Source: Caenorhabditis remanei
Taxonomy: Eukaryota; Nematoda; Chromadorea; Rhabditida; Rhabditidae
Length of the DNA: 64,000 nt
Direction: 5' to 3'
Assembly (NCBI RefSeq): GCF_010183535.1
Contig: NC_071332.1
Coordinates: 3,720,001-3,784,000, forward strand
Shown: one piece after another, positions 46,560 to 58,000 of the stretch
Numbering within the stretch: the first letter of the stretch is position 1
Layout of the letters: each line of letters starts with the position of its first letter
Position numbers and translations under genes: made by a program
Notes under the pieces: generated by a model
Databases searched by the model: none
What the model saw: the letters and a program-made list of their open reading frames with translations, nothing else
Told to the model about the DNA's origin: nothing

Positions 46560-46995
46560 ACTAATTGTAAGCTTGAATGTTCTTGACATCAGACATCCGG
46601 ACACAAGGACATCCGTACAGACATCTGAATTCATAGTGAATTTCTCAAACTGAATTTTTTTGGATTTTTTTTCAAAAAATGTAATTCTCCAGAGAAAACG
46701 TTGAAGTTTAAAACACCAAAATCTGGTCAGGTAGACATCTGGACAGACAGACTGACAGACGAACGTATGCATTTGCATTCCCTCAAGCTGGAAACCCGGA
46801 TTATTTTCGAATCAGAAAATTTTTTAAGAATCTGAGATACGATTCATTTTTGAGTTTGGACATCCGGACTTACTGACATCTGGAAATCCGAAATCCGAAA
46901 TTCTAGACAGCCAGACGTCTGGACATCGAAGCACCCCCTCATTCCGATATCGGGAACCATCGGACATCCGGAAATTCGGATGTTTGGACATCCAC
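46560..46995. repeat. Degenerate short repeats of 'gacatccgga'
   Basis: About ten variants of gacatccgga(c), gacatctgga and gacagacagac are scattered in three clusters (46588-46640, 46735-46765, 46857-46995). No coding signature. Confidence 0.55.
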
Positions 46996-47466
46996 CCCTT
47001 TTCAGTGACCTAGGTAGCCAACTAGTCCCCACCGAGACCCATAAAACCATTTTTCTTTTTTCTTCTCCTTCCCTTCCTTGTCTAAACTGTGCAATTATAG
47101 TATTACTACTATTTTTTCTTCTTCTATAACACAATAGGCATCAGACACCAGAAACCTTCATGACTCACTGAAAAAAGTACAGGACAATTACATGAAAAGA
47201 GATGGGTGTGTCCTTCAAAGAATCATCGGTTCCCACGCGGAAATTGGAAAAGAAGATGAGGAGAAAGCGAACTGATTTGCATAATGTGTATATATATTCC
47301 ATGTTTGGGAATGGCATGTACGGTCTCTGTGTAATTAGTATTTACAAGATGAGTGGAATGGGGAGAGATGAGGGAACTGGTTATATAGTGGAAAAGTAGT
47401 AAAAAAAAGGGATCTGAAGAATTTAGTATAGACCGGTTTGGAGAGCCCGTCTCGACGTCACCAAAA

Positions 47467-47571
47467 GTCTGCACACCTCTTCTTCTAACCCCACTAGGTA
47501 TGTCTGCACACCTCTTCTTCTAACCCCACTAGGTATGTCTGCACACCTCTTCTTCTAACCCCACTAGGTAT
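47467..47571 (+). repeat. 35-bp tandem repeat, three identical units
   Basis: The unit begins gtctgcacacctcttcttct and ends taaccccactaggtat. Units at 47467, 47502 and 47537 look identical, so the repeat is recent and probably variable in copy number. Confidence 0.93.
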
Positions 47572-48627
47572 GAGGGTGGCAAATCTTAAAGGCGCATCTG
47601 TCAAAATTTTTTGCCGCAGAGGGACCAAATTGTCCCCTTTTTGCATCGCTAATAACTTTGCCCGTTTTTGAGCTTTTCACAAAATTCTTTTTTTGGTAAT
47701 TAGAAAATCGTCGTCCCGTCATTCCTGGAAAATTTGGTGGTGATTCCATCATTTGCGGCCGAGCTATGAGCCGTAGAGTGAAAGTCATTTCATTTTGGCT
47801 TGAAAAGTTTTGGTTTTTAAATGTTTTTTAGACTTTTGATTTTTGTTGTGGGCTTAGTTTTGGGTGTAAATATAAGATTTTTATATGACTACGTAGAGAA
47901 AAAACAGGGCTAAGCGGTGAAAAAAGAATTATTTTGATACCTCTTTTCAAAAAAATTTACAGAGAGAAACGTAAAAATATTGAACTTTCTGAAAATTTCC
48001 GATTTTTTTTACTTTCCTTCTTAAATCTCGAGTTCTATTAGACAGATTTTCTTGAATTTTGGTATATAGATGCAAAATGAGACGGGGAATCATCTGATCG
48101 CGTCAGAATTGTGATTTAAGACACCCCCTGCCCGCTACGGCTGTTGATTTGCCAAAAAAATCAAACAAACTACAGTACCCCGAAATTCCCGCTCATTTCT
48201 TTCACCGGTTGTAACTCGCTCAGTTTTGAGAAATTTCAAGATCCATAAAAAAGGAAATGTGTAGAAAAAAATCTCTATCGAATCATATAAAATTCAATAT
48301 ACTTTTAGCTGGTAAAACTTTCAGGAAACCGGATTTTGTGATTTTCTTAGATTTCGGTCTTGTTGGGATTTTTTATATTCGCTGTCCTGGGAACTGGATT
48401 CACTGAATCGCTCTGAATTTTTGACACCGATCTAAACTTTTGGAGATCTAATGGAACCAAAAAGTCCGATCAAAAAATATTCAAGCCGGACGATTCTGTG
48501 GAGAAACCTGAATCTCCACTGACATTTTTTTCGAATACACTGACCATTTTGTCACTGTATGTGTCATTGTACTGCTGCGAGAAGCGCCCCTGTTTTCTAC
48601 GCTCACCATGAGGGCGTCATTTCGTGC

Positions 48628-48693
48628 ATCGGTGGCGCAGTGGTTGAGGGCGGGGGTGAGAATCAGCAGGGCGGTGGTTCAAATCTAACCGAT
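48628..48693 (+). other. tRNA-like sequence, second copy type
   Basis: ATCGGT (48628-48633) can pair with ACCGAT (48688-48693). An A-box-like TGGCGCAGTGG and a B-box-like GGTTCAAATC lie between. Exactly 66 nt, like 182-247, and likewise without a good T-stem. It stands about 130 bp left of the satellite array. Confidence 0.45.
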
Positions 48694-48822
48694 TTACTTT
48701 TGTTTTTGTATTTTTTTTGTATGAACTTTCTAAAAGATTGTTGAAAGAAATATCTTTTCAAGTAACAAACGCAAACGGCTGTATGTTTGTTTGTCTGTCG
48801 CCGATCCTACCGCCCTTCCTAT

Positions 48823-51800
48823 TGATATTGGATTCGTGAAAAATAGATGATTCCAAACGTGTTGTCCGTTTCTGGATTGATCCACGTCATAAAAAGTTAT
48901 GAGCCGTTTTCTAAAAAGTGAAGACGTGAAGGATTTTTTGATGTTATTGGATTCGTGAAAAATAGATTATTCCAAACGTGTTGTCCGTTTCTGGATTGAT
49001 CCACGTCATAAAAAGTTATGAGTCGTTTTCTAAAATGTGAAGACGTGAAGGATTTTTTGATATTACTGGATTCGTGAAAAATAGATTATTCCAAACGTGT
49101 TGTCCGTTTCTGGATTGATCCACGTCATAAAAAGTTATGAGCCGTTTTCTAAAATGTGAAGACGTGAAGGATTTTTTGATATCACTGGATTCGTGAAAAA
49201 TAGATGATTCCAAACGTGTTGTCCGTTTCTGGATTGATCCACGTCATAAAAAGTTATGAGTCGTTTTCTAAAATGTGAAGACGTGAAGGATTTTTTGATA
49301 TCACTGGATTCGTGAAAAATAGATGATTCCAAACGTGTTGTCCGTTTCTGGATTGATCCACGTCATAAAAAGTTATGAGCCGTTTTCTAAAATGTGAAGA
49401 CGTGAAGGATTTTTTGATATTACTGGATTCGTGAAAAATAGATTATTCCAAACGTGTTGTCCGTTTCTGGATTGATCCACGTCATAAAAAGTTATGAGTC
49501 GTTTTCTAAAATGTGAAGACGTGAAGGATTTTTTGATATCACTGGATTCGTGAAAAATAGATGATTCCAAACGTGTTGTCCGTTTCTGGATTGATCCACG
49601 TCATAAAAAGTTATGAGTCGTTTTCTAAAATGTGAAGACGTGAAGGATTTTTTGATATCACTGGATTCGTGAAAAATAGATGATTCCAAACGTGTTGTCC
49701 GTTTCTGGATTGATCCACGTCATAAAAAGTTATGAGCCGTTTTCTAAAAAGTGAAGACGTGAAGGATTTTTTGATGTTATTGGATTCGGGAGAAATAGAG
49801 GATTCCAAACGTGTTGTCCGTTTCTGGATTGATCCACGTCATAAAAAGTTATGAGTCGTTTTCTAAAATGTGAAGACGTGAAGGATTTTTTGATATCACT
49901 GGATTCGTGAAAAATAGATTATTCCAAACGTGTTGTCCGTTTCTGGATTGATCCACGTCATAAAAAGTTATGAGCCGTTTTCTAAAATGTGAAGACGTGA
50001 AGGATTTTTTGATATCACTGGATTCGTGAAAAATAGATGATTCCAAACGTGTTGTCCGTTTCTGGATTGATCCACGTCATAAAAAGTTATGAGCCGTTTT
50101 CTAAAAAGTGAAGACGTGAAGGATTTTTTGATGTTATTGGATTCGTGAAAAATAGATGATTCCAAACGTGTGGTCCGTTTCTGGATTGATCCACGTCATA
50201 AAAAGTTATGAGTCGTTTTCTAAAATGTGAAGACGTGAAGGATTTTTTGATATCACTGGATTCGTGAAAAATAGATTATTCCAAACGTGTTGTCCGTTTC
50301 TGGATTGATCCACGTCATAAAAAGTTATGAGCCGTTTTCTAAAATGTGAAGACGTGAAGGATTTTTTGATGTTATTGGATTCGTGAAAAATAGATGATTC
50401 CAAACGTGTTGTCCGTTTCTGGATTGATCCACGTCATAAAAAGTTATGAGCCGTTTTCTAAAAAGTGAAGACGTGAAGGATTTTTTGATGTTATTGGATT
50501 CGGGAGAAATAGATTATTCCAAACGTGTTGTCCGTTTCTGGATTGATCCACGTCATAAAAAGTTATGAGCCGTTTTCTAAAATGTGAAGACGTGAAGGAT
50601 TTTTTGATGTTATTGGATTCGTGAAAAATAGATGATTCCAAACGTGTTGTCCGTTTCTGGATTGATCCACGTCATAAAAAGTTATGAGCCGTTTTCTAAA
50701 AAGTGAAGACGTGAAGGATTTTTTGATGTTATTGGATTCGGGAGAAATAGAGGATTCCAAACGTGTTGTCCGTTTCTGGATTGATCCACGTCATAAAAAG
50801 TTATGAGTCGTTTTCTAAAATGTGAAGACGTGAAGGATTTTTTGATATCACTGGATTCGTGAAAAATAGATTATTCCAAACGTGTTGTCCGTTTCTGGAT
50901 TGATCCACGTCATAAAAAGTTATGAGCCGTTTTCTAAAATGTGAAGACGTGAAGGATTTTTTGATATCACTGGATTCGTGAAAAATAGATGATTCCAAAC
51001 GTGTTGTCCGTTTCTGGATTGATCCACGTCATAAAAAGTTATGAGCCGTTTTCTAAAATGTGAAGACGTGAAGGATTTTTTGATATCACTGGATTCGTGA
51101 AAAATAGATGATTCCAAACGTGTTGTCCGTTTCTGGATTGATCCACGTCATAAAAAGTTATGAGTCGTTTTCTAAAATGTGAAGACGTGAAGGATTTTTT
51201 GATATCACTGGATTCGTGAAAAATAGATGATTCCAAACGTGTTGTCCGTTTCTGGATTGATCCACGTCATAAAAAGTTATGAGCCGTTTTCTAAAATGTG
51301 AAGACGTGAAGGATTTTTTGATGTTATTGGATTCGTGAAAAATAGATGATTCCAAACGTGTTGTCCGTTTCTGGATTGATCCACGTCATAAAAAGTTATG
51401 AGTCGTTTTCTAAAATGTGAAGACGTGAAGGATTTTTTGATATCACTGGATTCGTGAAAAATAGATTATTCCAAACGTGTTGTCCGTTTCTGGATTGATC
51501 CACGTCATAAAAAGTTATGAGCCGTTTTCTAAAAAGTGAAGACGTGAAGGATTTTTTGATGTTATTGGATTCGTGAAAAATAGATGATTCCAAACGTGTT
51601 GTCCGTTTCTGGATTGATCCACGTCATAAAAAGTTATGAGTCGTTTTCTAAAATGTGAAGACGTGAAGGATTTTTTGATATCACTGGATTCGTGAAAAAT
51701 AGATGATTCCAAACGTGTTGTCCGTTTCTGGATTGATCCACGTCATAAAAAGTTATGAGCCGTTTTCTAAAATGTGAAGACGTGAAGGATTTTTTGATAT

Positions 51801-52655
51801 CACTGGATTCGTGAAAAATAGATGATTCCAAACGTGTTGTCCGTTTCTGGATTGATCCACGTCATAAAAAGTTATGAGTCGTTTTCTAAAATGTGAAGAC
51901 GTGAAGGATTTTTTGATATCACTGGATTCGTGAAAAATAGATGATTCCAAACGTGTTGTCCGTTTCTGGATTGATCCACGTCATAAAAAGTTATGAGTCG
52001 TTTTCTAAAATGTGAAGACGTGAAGGATTTTTTGATATCACTGGATTCGTGAAAAATAGATTATTCCAAACGTGTTGTCCGTTTCTGGATTGATCCACGT
52101 CATAAAAAGTTATGAGCCGTTTTCTAAAATGTGAAGACGTGAAGGATTTTTTGATATCACTGGATTCGTGAAAAATAGATGATTCCAAACGTGTTGTCCG
52201 TTTCTGGATTGATCCACGTCATAAAAAGTTATGAGCCGTTTTCTAAAAAGTGAAGACGTGAAGGATTTTTTGATGTTATTGGATTCGTGAAAAATAGATG
52301 ATTCCAAACGTGTGGTCCGTTTCTGGATTGATCCACGTCATAAAAAGTTATGAGTCGTTTTCTAAAATGTGAAGACGTGAAGGATTTTTTGATATCACTG
52401 GATTCGTGAAAAATAGATTATTCCAAACGTGTTGTCCGTTTCTGGATTGATCCACGTCATAAAAAGTTATGAGCCGTTTTCTAAAATGTGAAGACGTGAA
52501 GGATTTTTTGATATTACTGGATTCGTGAAAAATAGATGATTCCAAACGTGTTGTCCGTTTCTGGATTGATCCACGTCATAAAAAGTTATGAGCCGTTTTC
52601 TAAAATGTGAAGACGTGAAGGATTTTTTGATGTTATTGTATTCGGGAGAAATAGA
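48823..52655. repeat. 119-bp satellite array, about 32 units
   Basis: Each unit includes 'attccaaacgtgttgtccgt', 'ctggattgatccacgtcata', 'aaaagttatgagccgttttc' and 'gtgaagacgtgaaggatttt'. Spacing is exactly 119 bp across at least 28 consecutive units. Units differ at about six diagnostic sites (gccg/gtcg, aaaag/aaatg, gatatcac/gatgttat, ttcgtgaa/ttcgggag, tgatt/ttatt, ttgt/tggt). A 65-codon minus-strand frame in many units is a by-product: it stops within two units. The array lies in an intron of the WD40 gene. Confidence 0.97.
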
Positions 52656-53153
52656 TCACCTGATGTCGCTTGACTCCTTAGAAGAATGGATTCTGACCCA
52701 GGATCTCACCTTCCCACCAAGACGTTACATGTGTCCCCACAGGGTGGTAGATTTACAGTTTTGCCGTGGTGGCACTCAGATGTGTCCCCACAGGATTATA
52801 GCCCACTGATAGACTTCAGAAGCTTCGCGCCTCGCGGCGCCCCAACCTCCAAACTTCAAAACCTTATAACTCGGCTCAAAATTATCGTAGAACCTTCATC
52901 TTACTACCATTTGAAAGCTCTTCGCCGACTGCTTGCTTGGGTCGCTAAAAATAGAAAAATGCTCATAACTTGCTTTAAAATGGTCGTAGAACAAAAATTC
53001 AAAGCTTGCTTGGCACCGCGCCACCTTGCGGAGCCCGCCGGCAGGCGGGGGACGCTAGTCTGAAATTGTCTAAATTTATGTGGTATGAGTAGACCAAAAC
53101 TAGCTCTACATTTTTGTAGTTGACAACTTTTTGATAGCTATTCACGTTTTTAA
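52656..53153. other. Spacer right of the satellite
   Basis: No gene. 'tgtccccacagg' occurs twice (about 52732 and 52780). 52830-53050 holds 'ataactcggctcaaaattat' and similar text. 53090-53153 is the left half of a GACGCAGAG-family fold-back split by the next element. Confidence 0.45.
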
Positions 53154-54083
53154 CTCAGGGAATTTTAGGCGAGGGTTTGGCGCCTTGCCGGCGTTTTGCC
53201 ACTATTTTCGGAGAATTGCCCTCACTTTGGGCAGGTTGCCCACTGGGCAAGGGTTGGGCAAGAGTTGGGCAAGGGTGGGGTGGAAGAAGTGGGGGTGTGC
53301 TTGAGGATGGAGTAGGGCAAGTTGCCCATTTGTAGGGCAATTCGCCCACTTTATAAACATGCGCTCTATTGCACTCTGAAAATCATAAGATTTGCTGCCA
53401 CGTTATTTCTTATTTTTCTTCTTTATTCGTTTTAAATACACTATTCTATCAAGTGCATGCTTTAAACTACTGGAAAAGATGCCATCCGAGAGTAAAGGAG
53501 ATATTCGTAAGTGAAAAAACTGATTAATCCAGAATAAAATAATTTGGGACTTCAGAGTAAGTTATCTTGTAGTGGACATGTCAGCTCATGATTCGACTTC
53601 TCCTTCGCTAAACCATCTCATAATACTAGTGATACGATGAAAAGCTAAATCTCTTCGAAGACGGAGCACTGCTGCTACTAACGAATTCTACTATTATAAA
53701 TATAATTCCAGGTCCCTCGCCGAAGACTTCTCGTTTATATAAAACGTCGAAACAGACTACTGCCCGCCGTTCTCTTCACTACTCCGATAGAATTTGTTCC
53801 CGTCTAACCCTTTCTTGCTCACCAACTCTTCTCACATACATAGTTTTACATTTGATTTTGTATTTTTGAACAAATTAATAAATGCTGATTAAATCCATAA
53901 ATGTTCTTCTGTTTTTTGAATAGATTGCGATGAGGGGAGCAAGCGAAGCGCACGCTAGAAACAACATAAAATGGGCGATTCGCCCTCGATTTGGGCGGCC
54001 TTGCCGCCATCGTGGCGGCAAGCCTGCCCAATTGTTGGGCAAATCGCCCTAAATGGTGGGCGAATTGCCCAAAATTCCCTGAG
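53154..54083. mobile_element. TIR element with GGGCGAATCGCCC motifs, copy 2 (930 bp)
   Basis: CTCAGGGAATTTT at 53154 and AAAATTCCCTGAG ending 54083 are inverted ends. The interior has ttgggcaagggttgggca-type and gcgattcgccc-type repeats near both ends, as in 34128-35189. It is inserted in 'ttcacgttttt/gatatgcgtcttt' of another fold-back, with AA on both sides. No transposase frame. Confidence 0.85.
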
Positions 54084-54780
54084 AAGATATGCGTCTTTAA
54101 AGAATACCTGCTGCTGAAGACGAGACATGAAGAGAGAGAGAGAGACGCAGAGAAGCTATAGTGCCTGACTTCTCTGCGTCTCTATTTGCAAGAGTTTTAC
54201 GGTAGTTTCAGTATCTTAAGATGACGAAGTTACAAGTATTCAAGTTTTGAGAGCGAGAGAGAAGGAGAGACGCAGACTGTCAGACACTCTAGCTTCCCTG
54301 CGTCTCTCTTCATCTCCCCATTTTTTCCTGTCGGCTATCTTTAAAGGCGCATATCTCAAAAGAGTGAAAAGCTATCAAAAAGTTGCTAACTACAAAAATG
54401 TAAAGAGAGGTTTGATCTTCAACATATCAAAAATTTGGAAAAATTGGAAAAATATGAATTAAAATGAAACAGCGTCAAAGTTATATTTTTTGGTGATTTT
54501 TCATATTGCTCAAAGTTTCAGAAAATTGACATTTCTCATATCATAACACCTGTTTAACAGTTTTTTCTGAAATCAATAATAAAATAGCCAAGCTAACACA
54601 AATATAGTCAAGAGAGCGCAGAGAAGCTAGAGTGTCTAACTGCCTGCGTCTCTTTTCCCCCTTTTATCAGTCGCGCTTCTTTAAAAGCGCATATCTCAAA
54701 AACGTGAAAAGTTATCAAAAAGTTGTCAACTACAAAAATGAAGCTCAAGAGTCATTCTACAACATATCAAAAATTTGAAA
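54084..54780. repeat. GACGCAGAG-family fold-backs before the WD40 core exons
   Basis: The right half of the copy split by the 930-bp element (54084-54180), then copies at about 54233-54430 and 54600-54770. Each has 'gcatatctcaaaa', 'tatcaaaaagttg' and 'aactacaaaaatg'. 54781-55086 shows no supported exon. Confidence 0.6.
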
Positions 54781-55086
54781 CCATGAAATAATTTCAGACA
54801 CGGTGACAACACCTCAAAATTGGCTGTTTTTTTTTTAAATCTTGAATGTCATAAATTTTGTCTAGTTTTCGAACTCTTGGTTTTTTTCTAGCTCAGAATT
54901 ATGTTTTGTGTTGCAAATCGTTTTTAAAATATAATTTCAATCCCAATTGTATAATGTTCCAAGAGAATGTGTTCCAGATGGCCAGCATCTGTTTTCATTC
55001 ATCTGTTCCATGGAAGTGTGAAAAGTGTAAAAAATTGGGAACTCTCTATCAGGACATCAGTCATATATAAAGGGATCTTTTTTCAG

Positions 55087-58000
55087 GCCCGACTAAAAAA
55101 CGTGGTCGGTCGGAGCGGTGTGACCGTCAATGGCATCGCTCTCCATCACTCTTCTGACACCTTGCTCCAAGTGGCGGGTAGCTCAATTATCGTCAGCTCA
55201 GCGGGTGGACACGATCGATTCGAAGGGCATTTGATATCACAAACAAAACAACAGTTCACATGTGTCGCTGTGACGGCGTGTGGGAAATACGCGGCGACTG
55301 GCGAGGTATGGTGTCCTATATCATTGGAAAGCTGAAAAAACGCTGATTCCAAATATATATTCAGTTTTTGCACTCGAGGTCTGGTATTCGAGAAAAACGA
55401 GGTCAAAGTTTTTACCCTACCGACGTGTGAAACATATCGGCAGCGTGGTACCCAGGGATGTGCGGAACTTAAAAATTTCGAAAATTTCGGAACTCGGAAA
55501 TTTTCCGAATTATTCTTTTCGGAAACTTGGGGTTTTATATTTTTCATAGTCAAAGTCAATAAAAATGCAGTAAATACTAAAAATTTTGTAAATTTTGACT
55601 CAAGTGTGATATTTTGGCACCGTTCACTTTGGTTTTCTCTTGATTCAGTGTAAATTTATAAAATTGCGGAAATTCCCGAAACAATTTCACGGAAATCGGA
55701 AAGTTCCGAAAAATCCAAAAAAAAACACGGAAATTTATCGACGGAAAAAAGTAGGAAATTTTGGAAATTTCGGAAATTTCGGAATTTCCGATTACCGTTC
55801 CGCACTTCCCTGGTGGTACCTCTTGACAGCGGTCAAAACTTTGACCTCGCTTTTCAAAAAAAAAATCTGAGTATATATTTGGAATCAGCGTTTTTTCAGC
55901 TTTCTAATGATATAGGTTACATCCTGTAACTCACTTCCCTCTGTGGAGCATGCTTCCATCAATATTCTTTGTTCCAGACCGGCCACCAACCGGCAGTCCG
56001 TCTCTGGCAACTCCGTGATGAGCAGGGCAACTTTATCGGACGGCTCATCCGATCCATGCAAGCACATACCGTATCCGTCACCATCGTCAGGTTCACCCCA
56101 GATGACTCCACTCTAATATCCATCGGATGTCAACACGACGCTCAAATAATTACGTGGGATTGGAGGAACGGTCATGACCTTGGAGTCGGGAAGCTCATGT
56201 CGCCTGTCAACGCGCTAACGATATCTTTCGACAGCAGCATGTGTGTGACTGTCGGAAGCAAATCTGTCAAATATTGGTTCTTGCCACTAGCTTCTGATGG
56301 GATGAGTAAGAGGACCGGGTTGACGGTAAGCCTTCGGGAAAAGACACTCTGAAAACGTGAATTTTGTTGCAGAGTCGATCAGCTATTCTGGCTGATAAGA
56401 GAAACGTTAACTTTGTCGACGCGACGTTTTGTGATGCGACGAATCGAATGGTTGCGGTGACATCGAGTGGGGAGTTATTGGAGTTTAATGGGAATAAGAA
56501 GGTAGATCATAAACATTTTTGTAGTTTGATAGCTCTGCAGAGTTTCGAAATACACGCCTTAGAAATTACAGTGAGAGAGCACAGAGAGTTAGAGTGTCTG
56601 GCTGTCTGCGTCTCGTCTTTTTGAATTTCGCTTCAAAGTGTTCCATCTCAAAACCTAGATCCGCTACCAAAAAGTTTTCAACTACAAAAATGTAGCTGAT
56701 AAAATTTTCAACGATTTTGTAGTTTACAACTTTTTGATAACTTCTCACGCTTTTGAGATACGAGACTCCAAAAATGGGCGGTGGGGAGAGGAGACGCAGA
56801 TAGTCAGACACTCTCGCTTCTCTGCGTCTCCTCTCTCCACCGCCCATCTTTGAAGTCGTGTATCTCGACAGCGTGAAGAGCATGCAAAAAACTTTCAACT
56901 GCAAAAATGTAGGCGTTGATTAGATCTACGCAGCCATTATAAATTTGAACGTTCTATTTCAATATAAACTGCTGAATTTTCTCCTTTTCTAAGTTTTCAT
57001 TTTTTTTGATTTTAATTTTTCCAGTACGTCAAATGTTACTCCTGGAAAGAGAGTGGAGACTTCAAGGCGATTTGCATTGCAAAAATCCCAGAAGGATTGC
57101 TAGTCGGATGCTCGGATGGCCTTGTTCGACTGTTCTGTTTGATCGGGGAAGATCTGGATTTCTTGGCAGACTTGGCCCCGCCCACTCACTTGTTTCAAGA
57201 CCCATCAAATGTCTACGAGTCGCAACAGTTGCAGAATCATCCAGAAGATGCAATGTGAGTAGAATATTGAGGGAAAAAGCGGAAGAGGTTAGGATTCTGA
57301 ATCTGCAGTTAGATTTTGACAAGAATAGAAATACACCGAGATAACCGGCCTACTTTGAGAGCGTGTATCTTGCTTCAAATCGGTGCTAGAAAACATTTAA
57401 AAACATATTGAGAATCCTCATGACGGCAGCTATCCAGACATATGAATTTCATCTAAAATTCTTCCATATAGCAAATTTTTTTATTGGTGTGAGGGACTTT
57501 TACGGTCAGTCCCCATTAACAATCATTTTCAAACATCACGAGTTCAGCTTGTCTTGAAGATTCTGCACCATTTACCATGGTTCCGAGTCGCTACGCAGCA
57601 AATCTGAAACTTCCAGATTCCCGGAACCCCGCTGCCTCGTCGCCTCCACCTCCAACGCTACGTTCGTCGTCGGCTACGCGGATCGATCTCTGATCGAGTT
57701 TGCCCGCGAAAACAAGTCATGGTCATTCCGAAGAGCAAGTCTCGGTCATACTGGTTCTGTCAACTGCATCGAACCCTTCCCATCCTCGTCTCCATGTCTA
57801 CCAGCAGGAACTCTGATAACCGGTGGCGCCGATGGTACCGTAAGATTCTGGAATTTCAGTGGAGAGAGTGAGGATAAGAAGGAGATTGCTAATATCTTGT
57901 GCCCCTCCCTGCTGAAAGTGGTCTACCTGGATGAGAATCCGGATCTATTGATTGATAAGAGAAATTGTAAGTTTTATTAAAAAGTTGATTTCCAATAAGA

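Larger units (their letters stand above)
44194..48822. other. Large intron, left part
   Basis: No exon is recognised. It holds a fold-back at 45051-45330, a small inverted repeat at 46216-46291, oligo repeats of 'gacatccgga' in 46560-46995, the 35-bp triplet repeat at 47467-47571, A/T-rich spacer 47600-48550 and a tRNA-like sequence at 48628. Confidence 0.45.

Noticed and set aside
49016..52545. Many 65-codon minus-strand frames repeated every 119 bp
   Set aside because: They are a by-product of the satellite unit. Each frame stops within two units, and the sequence differences follow unit type rather than codon position.
54967..55086. Open extension upstream of the first WD40 core exon, starting with an ATG
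   Set aside because: The translation does not look like the family, and a good TTTTTTCAG acceptor at 55086 separates it from the conserved segment. It is treated as intron.
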